NCBI RefSeq assembly: GCF_963667135.1
Contig: NZ_OY762974.1
Coordinates: forward strand, 124,001-188,000
DNA: 64,000 nt
Reading direction: 5' to 3'
Origin: an uncultured Macellibacteroides sp.
GTDB taxonomy: Bacteria > Bacteroidota > Bacteroidia > Bacteroidales > Tannerellaceae
The notes beneath the pieces are model-generated. The model searched no databases. It was given only the letters and a program-made list of their open reading frames with translations, and was not told where the DNA came from. This document shows, piece after piece, positions 17,838 through 26,540 of the stretch. The position numbers were made by a program, and so were the translations under genes. Numbering within the stretch: position 1 is the stretch's first letter; the number at the start of each line of letters is the position of its first letter.

Positions 17838-19445
17838 TTACCAGGTTTCGGCCACTTGCCCAGGTCCTGCGTAACCCGGAGTCTGTTTCAACAATGGGTC
17901 TGCATTAAGTGTAGTACGGTCTATCGGCCATAGTACTTTATGTGCCTCGGTTGCATAATTCAGTATAGGAGTAGCAACATCGTAGTTGGCTGCAGTATTG
18001 AATACCAAAGGCTTGCCATTAGGAGCATCTTTCATTCTGATTACATCAAACCAACGCTTTCCTTCATAGACAAATTCCTTGTCTTTTTCATGAAGAATTG
18101 CCAATTCATTAGTCAGGAAGTCTGAATTTGAATACCCAAATACTTCTGCATCCCAATTTGCTCCGTAAGCACGCTTACGTACCAGATTAATATACTTTGC
18201 AGGATCTCCACCCTTCATATTTTCAATTTCAGCCAGGTTCAACAACACATCTGAATAACGGTACACAGGCTCATCTCCACAAAAAACACGAAGTCCGGCA
18301 GCATTTACATAACCCAGGTTCTTTTTAAGTACAGTTCCCTGGAAACGTCCATCCGCATAATAAAACTCTAAGAAAGTATGATCACGACGGCTATCTTCTT
18401 TATCAAATGCCTTCCACAATCCTTCTTTATATTCATTGCGTTGCCAGCCACTACCTTTTAACAACAAGGTATCCTTAGTAATCTTGTTTCCATCACGTCC
18501 GAATACAGCGTCAATGAAGTTACCGTTTGGATTTGCATATACAAATTCAGAAGCACTACTTGTTGATTCTCCTTCCACCCTACGGATTGTAAAAATTGTT
18601 TCGGCATTACCTTTGGTTGTTGATGTATTAAATACTTCAGCGAATGAGTCGAGCATCTTGAAGCGAGAGTCGCCTTCCACTGCCTTAAAATAGGATTCTG
18701 CAGTTGTAAGATCAGAAGCCACAGGTGTCTGATCACCCAAAGATACTTTCGCACTCCAAAGATATACTTCGCCAGCCAACATTTGTGACGCAGCTTTCGA
18801 CCAATATGCTTTGTTTCCTTTAATAGATACATCTGCCCCAAAATACTCCAATGACTTTGCCAGATCGGCTTTAATAAAGTCCATTGTTTGTTTAGGAGTT
18901 GAACGACCTGTATACAGTTCTTCGGCAGTAACAGCACCATCCAAAACCTTTACACGATCAATAAGAGGTACGCCCCCATATGTCCTGTACAGATAGAAAT
19001 AATAATAGGCACGGATACCATAAGCCTGACCTAAAATGTGGTTTATATTATTTCCAGTAAGCGATGCGTTTTCTGCCACTTTCTGAATAAGCAGGTTGCA
19101 ATCAAATATATTGCCATACAAACCTGCCCAGGAACTAAAACCTGTATTATCTGAATCAAAACGCTGAACTTTAATTCCATCATAATTGATAGATGTATTC
19201 AAGGAAGAAGTTCCGACTTTACTCGTTCCACCACGGGCTTCTCCCATAAGGTAACTTGTGTTCCAGTAATTGCTTCTCAAATCATCGTGAATGCCATTCA
19301 TATAACTTTCCACCTGTGCTTCCGTATTCCAGAAGTTACTGCTTCCATAATTATCTATTGGGGCCAAATCAAGTTCGCACGATGTGTATAATACAGCCGA
19401 CAAACAGCTTACACATAACAACTTAATTGAATTGATATATTTCAT
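17838..19445 (-). CDS. nanU: SusD/RagB-family lipoprotein of the sialic acid locus (NanU-like)
   Basis: 535-aa surface glycan-binding lipoprotein (leader KLLCVSCLSAVLYTSC). Typical SusD features: DLAPIDNYGSSNFWNTEAQV near the N-terminus, AYGIRAYYYFYLYRTYGGVP in the TPR part, and the C-terminal EFVYEGKRWFDVIRMK. It follows its SusC partner by 25 bp. The locus contains sialidase, O-acetylesterase, Neu5Ac lyase and mutarotase, so the likely ligand is sialic acid or a sialylated glycan, as for NanU of Tannerella and Bacteroides. The symbol is assigned by context. Confidence 0.9.
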   Translation of the reverse strand: MKYINSIKLLCVSCLSAVLYTSCELDLAPIDNYGSSNFWNTEAQVESYMNGIHDDLRSNYWNTSYLMGEARGGTSKVGTSSLNTSINYDGIKVQRFDSDNTGFSSWAGLYGNIFDCNLLIQKVAENASLTGNNINHILGQAYGIRAYYYFYLYRTYGGVPLIDRVKVLDGAVTAEELYTGRSTPKQTMDFIKADLAKSLEYFGADVSIKGNKAYWSKAASQMLAGEVYLWSAKVSLGDQTPVASDLTTAESYFKAVEGDSRFKMLDSFAEVFNTSTTKGNAETIFTIRRVEGESTSSASEFVYANPNGNFIDAVFGRDGNKITKDTLLLKGSGWQRNEYKEGLWKAFDKEDSRRDHTFLEFYYADGRFQGTVLKKNLGYVNAAGLRVFCGDEPVYRYSDVLLNLAEIENMKGGDPAKYINLVRKRAYGANWDAEVFGYSNSDFLTNELAILHEKDKEFVYEGKRWFDVIRMKDAPNGKPLVFNTAANYDVATPILNYATEAHKVLWPIDRTTLNADPLLKQTPGYAGPGQVAETW

Positions 19446-19470
19446 AATTTCAATTGTTTATATTATTAAA

Positions 19471-22400
19471 TTAGAATGTTAAGTTAATACCAAACAGCAG
19501 AGTACGTGGCAATGCATAGCCGGAACCAGCTCCCGAACCAGCTTCTGGTGTCGCTACCGACTTACATTGTGTAAGATAACCAAGATTCTGTCCTGTAACT
19601 GATAAGTCTACCTTTTCAAGTTTAATTTTGTTTGCCAAAGATTTTGGCAATGAATAGGACAATGACAATTCACGGAATGCTACATAAGCTCCATCATAAG
19701 CAAACATAGACGAAGTTCTGTAATAATTACTCTTTCCTAACTGGTCGGCCCAATAGTACTTAGGTAAAGTTCCATTTGGATTCTCTTCAGACCATGTTTT
19801 TTTCACATCCGTTGTCATATTATATGCTCCCTGCATACAACCCAAAAACCAAGATGAAGTATTGTCGAAGATTTTATAACCAAATCCATAATCTAGAGCA
19901 GCGTAGAATTGGAAACCTTTCCATTGTAGGGTTGAATTGAATCCTCCAATCCAATGAGGAGTTGTGTTACCAACCTTCACCCGGTCGTAAGAGTCAATTA
20001 TTCCATCTCCGTTTACATCTTTCCATTTCACATCACCCGGTTGAATAGGTAATTTCTTTGTTTTGGAAGCACCAACTTCGCTGTCGCTGCCAGTCCACTT
20101 AGCTCCTTCCAGTTCAGCCCATGATTTTTTACCATACAGGATACAAGCACTTGATCCACCGCCCTTATCAACTAAATAATCGGGTATTTCGTCCCAGCTT
20201 TTATAAATTCCATCAGCTTGATATGCATACAAGATGCCTGGCTCCTGCCCTTCCTGATATCCACCTACCCATTCAAGGATGTCATTCCCCTTGTCGTCTT
20301 TACGACCTGTAGAAATCTGAAATGCATTTTGTCTGTTACGTTCAAGCCCATTATTAGGTAAGGTGACAACGGTATTTTTGTTATAAGAAATATTTGCCCC
20401 AAGTGTCCAGTTCCAGTCTTTTCCCTGTATAGGTTTTGCCGTTACATCGATTTCGACACCACGGTTACGGAACTGACCGTTATTCGTAGTAATACTGCTT
20501 ATACCAGACGAAACAGGAAGACTTGCTGCGGCATACTTTCCATCAGTTAAACGATCATAGTATGTAAAATTTGTTGAATATCTATTTTCCAAAAAGCTTA
20601 AATCAAGTCCGAATTCCCAAGTCTTGGTTTTTTCCCATCTTAATGTTGGGTTAGGAATTGAAGAAATAACATAAGAAGAATTACCATTATAATTTGTTGA
20701 TGTAGCATATGCTCCCTGCAATGTATAATTTCCGATACCAGACACGTTACCATTCATACCATAACTTGTACGAAGTTTAGCAAAAGAGATGATATCTGAA
20801 TAATCCTTCATAAAACCTTCTTTTGAGAATACCCATCCTGCTGAAACTCCTGGAAATATACCCCAACGATTATCCAACAATTTAGAATAACCATCGCGTC
20901 TCATTACAAGAGACAACAAATATTTACTCTTATAGTCGTAATTTAAACGACCAAAAAATGAAAGAATACGTTGACGGCTATGAGATGAATCAATTGTACG
21001 TTTGTTCTCCTTTGTTGAAGTTAGTCCCAGATCCTGAAAATCGTCTGTGGCAGCACCCTCACCTGCAGCATAGAAATAATTGTAATATGAATCATAATAC
21101 TCTGTTCCAAGCATTGCATCCAGATAATGATCTGGAGTAATTTGCTTACTGTAATTTAGAACCGCATTATAGGTTTGATCAAACGTTCTATTATAGGATG
21201 CACTAGAGCTTCTGGTCTTATTTAAGGTTGTTGGATTTGTGTAATAATCTTTATTAAAAGATTCGTTAAGTCCTTCACTATAATACCAGTTACCTGCAAC
21301 TCTGAATTTTAATCCCTCAGCAATATTAAATTGAAATGCCTGATTCATGGTAAATTTATCTGTCTGATTGTCTCTTAGAAACTGATCCGGTTGATAAAGC
21401 TGATTCCCGTCTCCCCAAGAGTTACCCATCATCATTTTTCCATTTTCATCCACGTAACGCACTGTTGGGGGCATAGAAAGGATACGGCCGAAATAGTTAT
21501 ATTCGGAAGTTTGAGAAGCGGGCATAGATTCCCAGTTCGCACGGTTGAAATTAAAGCTGGAGATTGATTGAATCCAGTCCTTTATTTTATAATCACCATT
21601 GAATACAAAAGAGTAGCGTTTGTAGAAAGAACTTACAGGAAGACCTTCAGAATAATTATAGCCTAAACCAGCATAATATGATCCTTTATCATTTCCCCCG
21701 GACATATTCACATTATAGTCCTGCGTTAGAGAAGGCGTATTGATATTGTATGAAGCAACATCTGTATCCATAAAAATCAATTCTTTTCCTGTAATAGGAT
21801 CAGTCATTGTTTTCCATCCTTGATTTAAATCTAATAAACCTTTATTGGCATCCGACAATTCCATCGTACTCCAAATACCTGAAGTAGGATTGTATGTATT
21901 TCCGGTTCCATAAGGTTGTGCTCCTGATAATGAAGATGAAGAAACATATCCAACATGTTTGGTTCCATCTTGCCACATATTGGAAGAACGTGAATAAGCT
22001 GTACGCATCCAATATAAATACTCTTCAGAATTAGCAAACTCATACGGATTATTCAAGTAATTAAGTCCGACTTTAGCTTTAAAATTAAGTTCGGAATGTC
22101 CGGATTTCCCTTTCTTGGTAGTAACCATAATAACCCCATTGTTTGCACGGGCACCATAAATAGCTGTCGCACCTGCATCCTTCATCACCTGAAGATCCTG
22201 AATATCCTCGGGGTTGATATCACTTAAACTGGCACGAACCTGTCCGTCAACAATCACAAGAGGAGAACCCGAACCATCCAGGTTTGTTCCTCCACGAAGA
22301 ACCATAGTAGGTGTACTTCCCGGATTACCGGAAGTTTGCTGAACCCGCAAACCGGATACTGCTCCAGAAAGAGCCTGCGCCGGGTTAGAGTAAGCTCCAA

Positions 22401-22800
22401 CAGTTAGTTTTTCGTTTGCCACTTTAGCAATTGAGTTTGTTGATTTTGAACGAAGCTGAGTCCCTGAATAGCCGGTTACAACCACTTCTTCCAGTTGTTG
22501 GCTATCTTCTTTCATAGTTATACGCATTGGAGCTCCAGTAGTAGCTTTTACTTCAATAGGAACATATCCAATGTAAGAGATTCTTAGCGTTGCATTCGAA
22601 TTTACATCTAATGCAAAATTACCATCGAGGTCAGTAATGGTTCCATTTGTAGTACCGACTTCCAATACAGAGACACCAGGTAATGTCATCTTCAGGTTAT
22701 CATACACTACCCCCTTAACAGCTACTTTATTCTGAGCTGCCAGGCTTAGAGATAAAAGTAACAATAAGAAACTAAAGATAGCCTTGTGTTTCATCTTCAT
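19471..22800 (-). CDS. nanO: SusC/RagA TonB-dependent transporter (NanO-like)
   Basis: 1109-aa outer-membrane TonB-dependent transporter. Order: Sec signal (AIFSFLLLLLSLSLAAQ), carboxypeptidase-like CNA_B domain (VKGVVYDNLKMTLPGVSVLE), TonB-box-like EEVVVTGY, plug (GSPLVIVDGQVRA, VMKDAGATAIYGARANNGVI) and a long beta-barrel ending LPRTLLFGINLTF. Its length is normal for the family. It works with the SusD protein encoded next, importing sialic acid or sialylated oligosaccharides released by the enzymes of the adjacent operon. Its promoter at about 23026-23062 carries the same operator as the Neu5Ac lyase operon, which ties it to the regulon. Confidence 0.93.
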   Translation of the reverse strand: MKMKHKAIFSFLLLLLSLSLAAQNKVAVKGVVYDNLKMTLPGVSVLEVGTTNGTITDLDGNFALDVNSNATLRISYIGYVPIEVKATTGAPMRITMKEDSQQLEEVVVTGYSGTQLRSKSTNSIAKVANEKLTVGAYSNPAQALSGAVSGLRVQQTSGNPGSTPTMVLRGGTNLDGSGSPLVIVDGQVRASLSDINPEDIQDLQVMKDAGATAIYGARANNGVIMVTTKKGKSGHSELNFKAKVGLNYLNNPYEFANSEEYLYWMRTAYSRSSNMWQDGTKHVGYVSSSSLSGAQPYGTGNTYNPTSGIWSTMELSDANKGLLDLNQGWKTMTDPITGKELIFMDTDVASYNINTPSLTQDYNVNMSGGNDKGSYYAGLGYNYSEGLPVSSFYKRYSFVFNGDYKIKDWIQSISSFNFNRANWESMPASQTSEYNYFGRILSMPPTVRYVDENGKMMMGNSWGDGNQLYQPDQFLRDNQTDKFTMNQAFQFNIAEGLKFRVAGNWYYSEGLNESFNKDYYTNPTTLNKTRSSSASYNRTFDQTYNAVLNYSKQITPDHYLDAMLGTEYYDSYYNYFYAAGEGAATDDFQDLGLTSTKENKRTIDSSHSRQRILSFFGRLNYDYKSKYLLSLVMRRDGYSKLLDNRWGIFPGVSAGWVFSKEGFMKDYSDIISFAKLRTSYGMNGNVSGIGNYTLQGAYATSTNYNGNSSYVISSIPNPTLRWEKTKTWEFGLDLSFLENRYSTNFTYYDRLTDGKYAAASLPVSSGISSITTNNGQFRNRGVEIDVTAKPIQGKDWNWTLGANISYNKNTVVTLPNNGLERNRQNAFQISTGRKDDKGNDILEWVGGYQEGQEPGILYAYQADGIYKSWDEIPDYLVDKGGGSSACILYGKKSWAELEGAKWTGSDSEVGASKTKKLPIQPGDVKWKDVNGDGIIDSYDRVKVGNTTPHWIGGFNSTLQWKGFQFYAALDYGFGYKIFDNTSSWFLGCMQGAYNMTTDVKKTWSEENPNGTLPKYYWADQLGKSNYYRTSSMFAYDGAYVAFRELSLSYSLPKSLANKIKLEKVDLSVTGQNLGYLTQCKSVATPEAGSGAGSGYALPRTLLFGINLTF

Positions 22801-23025
22801 AATTTTAGTTATTTATAAATAGGACAATAGTTATTATGTATGAAAAAAAATTAAATACAATATTCAAATAAGTTTGATCAACTCCATTATGCCATTATGA
22901 GAAAGATTATTCAACAATAGAAAGTCAACATCCAATTCTCTTTTTCGATTCACTCTTTTAACCCAAACAATAAATAATAATATTTGATTTTAATCGCATT
23001 ATTTATTGTTTCATTTTAATTATGA
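22801..23025. other. Leader of the nanO-like gene with 14-bp inverted repeat and possible antisense promoter
   Basis: About 220 nt between the predicted start site and the nanO ATG. A perfect 14-bp inverted repeat, AAACAATAAATAAT (22965-22978) and its complement (22998-23011), spans a 19-nt loop. A plus-strand -7 box TAAGTTTG lies at 22869-22876, which could start an antisense RNA running through the leader. No open reading frame is supported here. Confidence 0.45.
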
Positions 23026-23062
23026 CGCAAATATAAATAAAATATTTTACTATAAAACAAAA
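23026..23062 (-). promoter_or_regulatory. nanO promoter with palindromic operator
   Basis: On the minus strand TTTTG (23058-23062) is followed by palindrome TAAAATATTTTA (complement of 23038-23049) and -7 box TATATTTG (23028-23035). The block 23026-23049 is identical over 24 bp to 32490-32513 before the Neu5Ac lyase gene. A palindrome between -33 and -7 is the classic position for a repressor; the local ROK regulator is the candidate. Confidence 0.75.
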
Positions 23063-23182
23063 AACAAAAAAAGTTTACACATTTAACAATTGCGACTTTA
23101 CAAAGAAACTTTACAACCACCAGTAAATTGACTTAAATCATTTATTAACAATATACATACACCAATTTAAAAAACACAAAAA

Positions 23183-23208
23183 AAGGAATCTCCAAAAGAA
23201 GATTCCTT
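23183..23208 (-). terminator. Terminator of the nan catabolic operon
   Basis: AAGGAATCT (23183-23191) pairs with AGATTCCTT (23200-23208); on the minus strand it is followed by a long T-tract. It ends the operon 31503-32420 to 23230 before the nanO promoter. Confidence 0.88.
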
Positions 23209-23229
23209 AATATATTAAAATTAAAATTA

Positions 23230-24429
23230 TTACAGTTGAAATAAATTAACTTTTTGTGTTCGAATCCCAGGTTTTAGCTCTCCACCTAATATTAAAATAT
23301 TTTTATTATACACCACTAATATAGCTCCTGCTCGCGATAGTTGTTCAAAACTTCCTAAATTAGTCCACAAGCCTGTATATGTGTTGAAGCAAAGGAAATC
23401 CTGATTGAATTTGTACCACAAAACAGGGTGAAACATATAGGTTAGCCCCTCATTGATTAACTGATTTAACAAAAGAGTATCCCCTTTAGCTTTCGCTTCT
23501 TTTTTATTTCTTTCACGACTAATAGCATCCCTAAAAATTGTATAGTTAACACCTCCTGCAAACAGTAAAGCACTATCCCCATAGGCAACTGCACAACCTC
23601 CTGTTAACGTACGCAAAGTTCCATCATTTAATTTCGGAAGAGATGAAATACTGTCCCAACTGTTTGTCTGAGGATTAAAAGAAAGCAAATCTATGGGAAG
23701 AACAGGTGCAGCTTCTTTTAATTCGGGTTGAAAACCGCCCGTAAGATAAATTTTTACACCGCTTGCACTCTTTTGAGCTGCTAATACAGGTTGCAACCTA
23801 GCCACTCCCGGAAATTCAGGAAGCACCTCCCACCCTTTCGTTATATTATTCATATCCAGCCGAAGAAATGAACAACCAGGAATACCGTTCTGGTTTCCCC
23901 CGGCAACATAAATACTATCTCCAAACACTGTCGCTGCCATATTGTCTATACTATAAGGCAACGATGGAAGATTATTGCAATCAATTTTTTGCGAGTCTCG
24001 ATTCCATGAAAGCATAAACACAGAAGAAAAAGATTGAGTTGAATTATTTCCTCCCAAACAAACCACTCCTTTTGAAGTAGAAACAGATGCTCCATAAGCT
24101 ACCGGAGCAGACAGTCTGCCAACCTCTTTCCATGTTCCGGAAGACATATCTGTTGTATCAAGCGCATAGATAATGTCATAATATTTTTTTGTTCCACCTT
24201 CGGCTGCAGGTGTGTCTGGAAAGTTGCATCCTCCAGCGACAAGAAGCATGCCATTATGCATCCCGGCATAATGAGCAGAAACAGCACCACTGGCTCCGGG
24301 TAGATCAGGCAAAGCTATCCACATACTATTTTGTCGTGCTTCAGATTGCAACTTACAACTACAGCCTGAGACCAGCAAGCAACAGAAAAAAGTTAATAGA
24401 AAACTCTGTATTCTGATTTTCATCTTCAT
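23230..24429 (-). CDS. nanM: N-acetylneuraminate epimerase (mutarotase), Kelch lipoprotein
   Basis: 399-aa lipoprotein (signal ending LLVSGCSC) made of Kelch-type beta-propeller repeats (MLLVAGGCNFPDTPAAEGG, SIYVAGGNQNG, KIYLTGGFQPE, ALLFAGGVNYTIFRDAISRE, NILILGGELKPG). NanM catalyses the alpha/beta anomer conversion of released Neu5Ac in the periplasm, speeding uptake and lyase use. The GGxNFP and GGxN signatures match NanM. It is the last gene of the catabolic operon, followed by a terminator. Two near-adjacent Met codons make the exact start uncertain by two residues. Confidence 0.88.
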   Translation of the reverse strand: MKMKIRIQSFLLTFFCCLLVSGCSCKLQSEARQNSMWIALPDLPGASGAVSAHYAGMHNGMLLVAGGCNFPDTPAAEGGTKKYYDIIYALDTTDMSSGTWKEVGRLSAPVAYGASVSTSKGVVCLGGNNSTQSFSSVFMLSWNRDSQKIDCNNLPSLPYSIDNMAATVFGDSIYVAGGNQNGIPGCSFLRLDMNNITKGWEVLPEFPGVARLQPVLAAQKSASGVKIYLTGGFQPELKEAAPVLPIDLLSFNPQTNSWDSISSLPKLNDGTLRTLTGGCAVAYGDSALLFAGGVNYTIFRDAISRERNKKEAKAKGDTLLLNQLINEGLTYMFHPVLWYKFNQDFLCFNTYTGLWTNLGSFEQLSRAGAILVVYNKNILILGGELKPGIRTQKVNLFQL

Positions 24430-24475
24430 GAATTAATTCTATAAAGCAAACTACTACAAATATCTTTATCCTTTA

Positions 24476-26539
24476 TTAATTGCAGGTTCTGAACGTTGAT
24501 GCAGGAAGTCCTTCTTTATTAACAAGATTCGCACGGGTAAAAGGTTGCCAGCCATAGCGTACAAAACGAGGGTTCTTCACTTCTTTGCTCCACACTTTTA
24601 TACTGCCATCTACAACTTCAGCCTTCGCTGAAAAGAACACACCTTCATGTTCTGCTATTTCGAATGTTTTCAAGTATTCACTATCAGAAGAATGCATTCC
24701 TTCATTAAAATCGAAGGTGACAAATGCGGCTCCATTCGTAAATTCGACGGAACGGAACAGTGGTCCGGAAGGAGTTAGAGATTTCCCGTATGTATCATGC
24801 AGAGCCAAACGGGCAAGGCGATCTCCCACTTCTTTCTTTCGTGTTGGATGAACATTTGTAGAATCTCCGCAGTCGCTGCTTACAGCCATTCCAACACAGC
24901 GGATGTCTTTCTGCATACGACGCTGACTATCACGAAACCATGTCCAACTTGGTCTATTCAAACTTGAAAGCTGAACATAATAAAATGGGAGCTCTTTATT
25001 CCAGTTTTTTCTCCAACTTTCAACAAGCAAGGGGAAAAGAATTTCATGCACTTCGATATTATGCGCATTGGATTCTCCCTGATACCAAATAACCCCCTTT
25101 ATGGGATACTTTGCTAAAGGAGCAATACCTGCCTCGAATAGATAACAAGGCTCATAGGGATGCCGTTGCAATTTATTGCTTGATTGTTTCACATTCAAAG
25201 AAGCCCGTTCACGAACCCAAGGCTGAATCCGATCGTTTTCCTTCCACGAGTAAAGAATATCAGGATAAGAAAATTCCAAAGTTTTTCGATCTATCCAAGA
25301 TTCGCAGGCCGACCCTCCAATTGCATTTATGATTAAACCCACAGGGACATGCAAGCTGTCGGATAACATCATTCCAAATTCGTAAGCTATTGCTGATACA
25401 TTTGCAGCAGTTTGTTCATTACACTCCTGCCATTTGGTTTCCTTATAATATTGTAATCTGTTTAAAGAATCCAACGCAGAAACACCCCATTCCTCAGAAT
25501 TTGTCAACCACCGGGGTTTCATATCAAAAAAGCGTATCTGAGGTTTGGATGAAGCCTTAGCCAACTGTTCCTCTTTTTCGGCTCCTTCTTTAACCATAAA
25601 GGCCATATTAGACTGTCCCGAACACAACCAAACCTCTCCTGCCAATACATTATTATATACATACTTCTTTTTAGGAGTTGAAATGGTAAGGGTATATGGA
25701 TTACCTGTCTGAAGCGGATCCAATACGACACTCCACTTTCCGTCTGATTCCGTAATCGCCTTTTTTTTCTGCCGGCCTATAGTTACAGTAACCACGTCAC
25801 CAGCATTGGCAATGCCTGAAAGAACGATTTCTTCTTCTCTTTGCAAAACCATGTTATCCGAATATAGCTGTGACAATTGCAACCCGCCATAGTCTCCCGT
25901 TAAAGCACTATATACTGTACGGGCAATAATGCCAGCTCCTTCTATATTGGGGTGAAGAGCATCCGGAAGTAAATCCGGACGATTATACAATCCTTCCTGC
26001 AAATCGATTAATGATACATTGGCTATTTCGGCTATCTCCTCTATGCTTTTCTGAATCTGCCAATACCAGTCGCGGGTACCTGATTCAAAACGTTGATGAC
26101 GATTAGATATGGGAGTCATCCTGCATATTGCTATTTTGCATTTAGGATTAACCAATCTGAATGAATCAATCAATGCAAGATAATCAGATACGAACTCATC
26201 GCGATAATTCGGCCAGTTACGAGGATCGGTATCATTCAATCCTAAATGAATGATCACCCTGTCGCCGGCAAAAGCGATTGCCTTCTTAAATTCTTCCTGC
26301 TGCATATAAGGCCGATGACCTTTGTTTAAAAGTGTCGCACCACTTTTTCCAAAATTACCAACTTCAAACCCATCTCCAAGCAAGCGTTGAAGTTGCGCCG
26401 GATAGGCATTCACTTCGGGTCTATCTAGTCCGTAGCCATACGTAACACTGTTGCCTATGCAAGCCACTTTTATTTTTTGAGCATGCAGAGATATAGCAAT
26501 GAGGCTAAGTGCAATACAAGCAAACAAAAATCGTTTCAT
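24476..26539 (-). CDS. nanS: Two-domain sialate O-acetylesterase
   Basis: 687-aa secreted esterase (signal MKRFLFACIALSLIAISLHAQ) that removes O-acetyl groups from sialic acids so that sialidase and lyase can act. It has two hydrolase parts. The N-terminal SGNH/GDSL domain has the nucleophile block IGNSVTYGYGLD, the HLGLNDTDPRNW block and DALHPN. The C-terminal SASA/DUF303-type domain has a second nucleophile in LCSGQSNMAF and IWYQGESNAHN. This arrangement recalls the dual-domain NanS of Tannerella. Its stop is 1 bp from the next operon gene, so translation is probably coupled. Confidence 0.92.
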   Translation of the reverse strand: MKRFLFACIALSLIAISLHAQKIKVACIGNSVTYGYGLDRPEVNAYPAQLQRLLGDGFEVGNFGKSGATLLNKGHRPYMQQEEFKKAIAFAGDRVIIHLGLNDTDPRNWPNYRDEFVSDYLALIDSFRLVNPKCKIAICRMTPISNRHQRFESGTRDWYWQIQKSIEEIAEIANVSLIDLQEGLYNRPDLLPDALHPNIEGAGIIARTVYSALTGDYGGLQLSQLYSDNMVLQREEEIVLSGIANAGDVVTVTIGRQKKKAITESDGKWSVVLDPLQTGNPYTLTISTPKKKYVYNNVLAGEVWLCSGQSNMAFMVKEGAEKEEQLAKASSKPQIRFFDMKPRWLTNSEEWGVSALDSLNRLQYYKETKWQECNEQTAANVSAIAYEFGMMLSDSLHVPVGLIINAIGGSACESWIDRKTLEFSYPDILYSWKENDRIQPWVRERASLNVKQSSNKLQRHPYEPCYLFEAGIAPLAKYPIKGVIWYQGESNAHNIEVHEILFPLLVESWRKNWNKELPFYYVQLSSLNRPSWTWFRDSQRRMQKDIRCVGMAVSSDCGDSTNVHPTRKKEVGDRLARLALHDTYGKSLTPSGPLFRSVEFTNGAAFVTFDFNEGMHSSDSEYLKTFEIAEHEGVFFSAKAEVVDGSIKVWSKEVKNPRFVRYGWQPFTRANLVNKEGLPASTFRTCN

Positions 26540-26540
26540 A

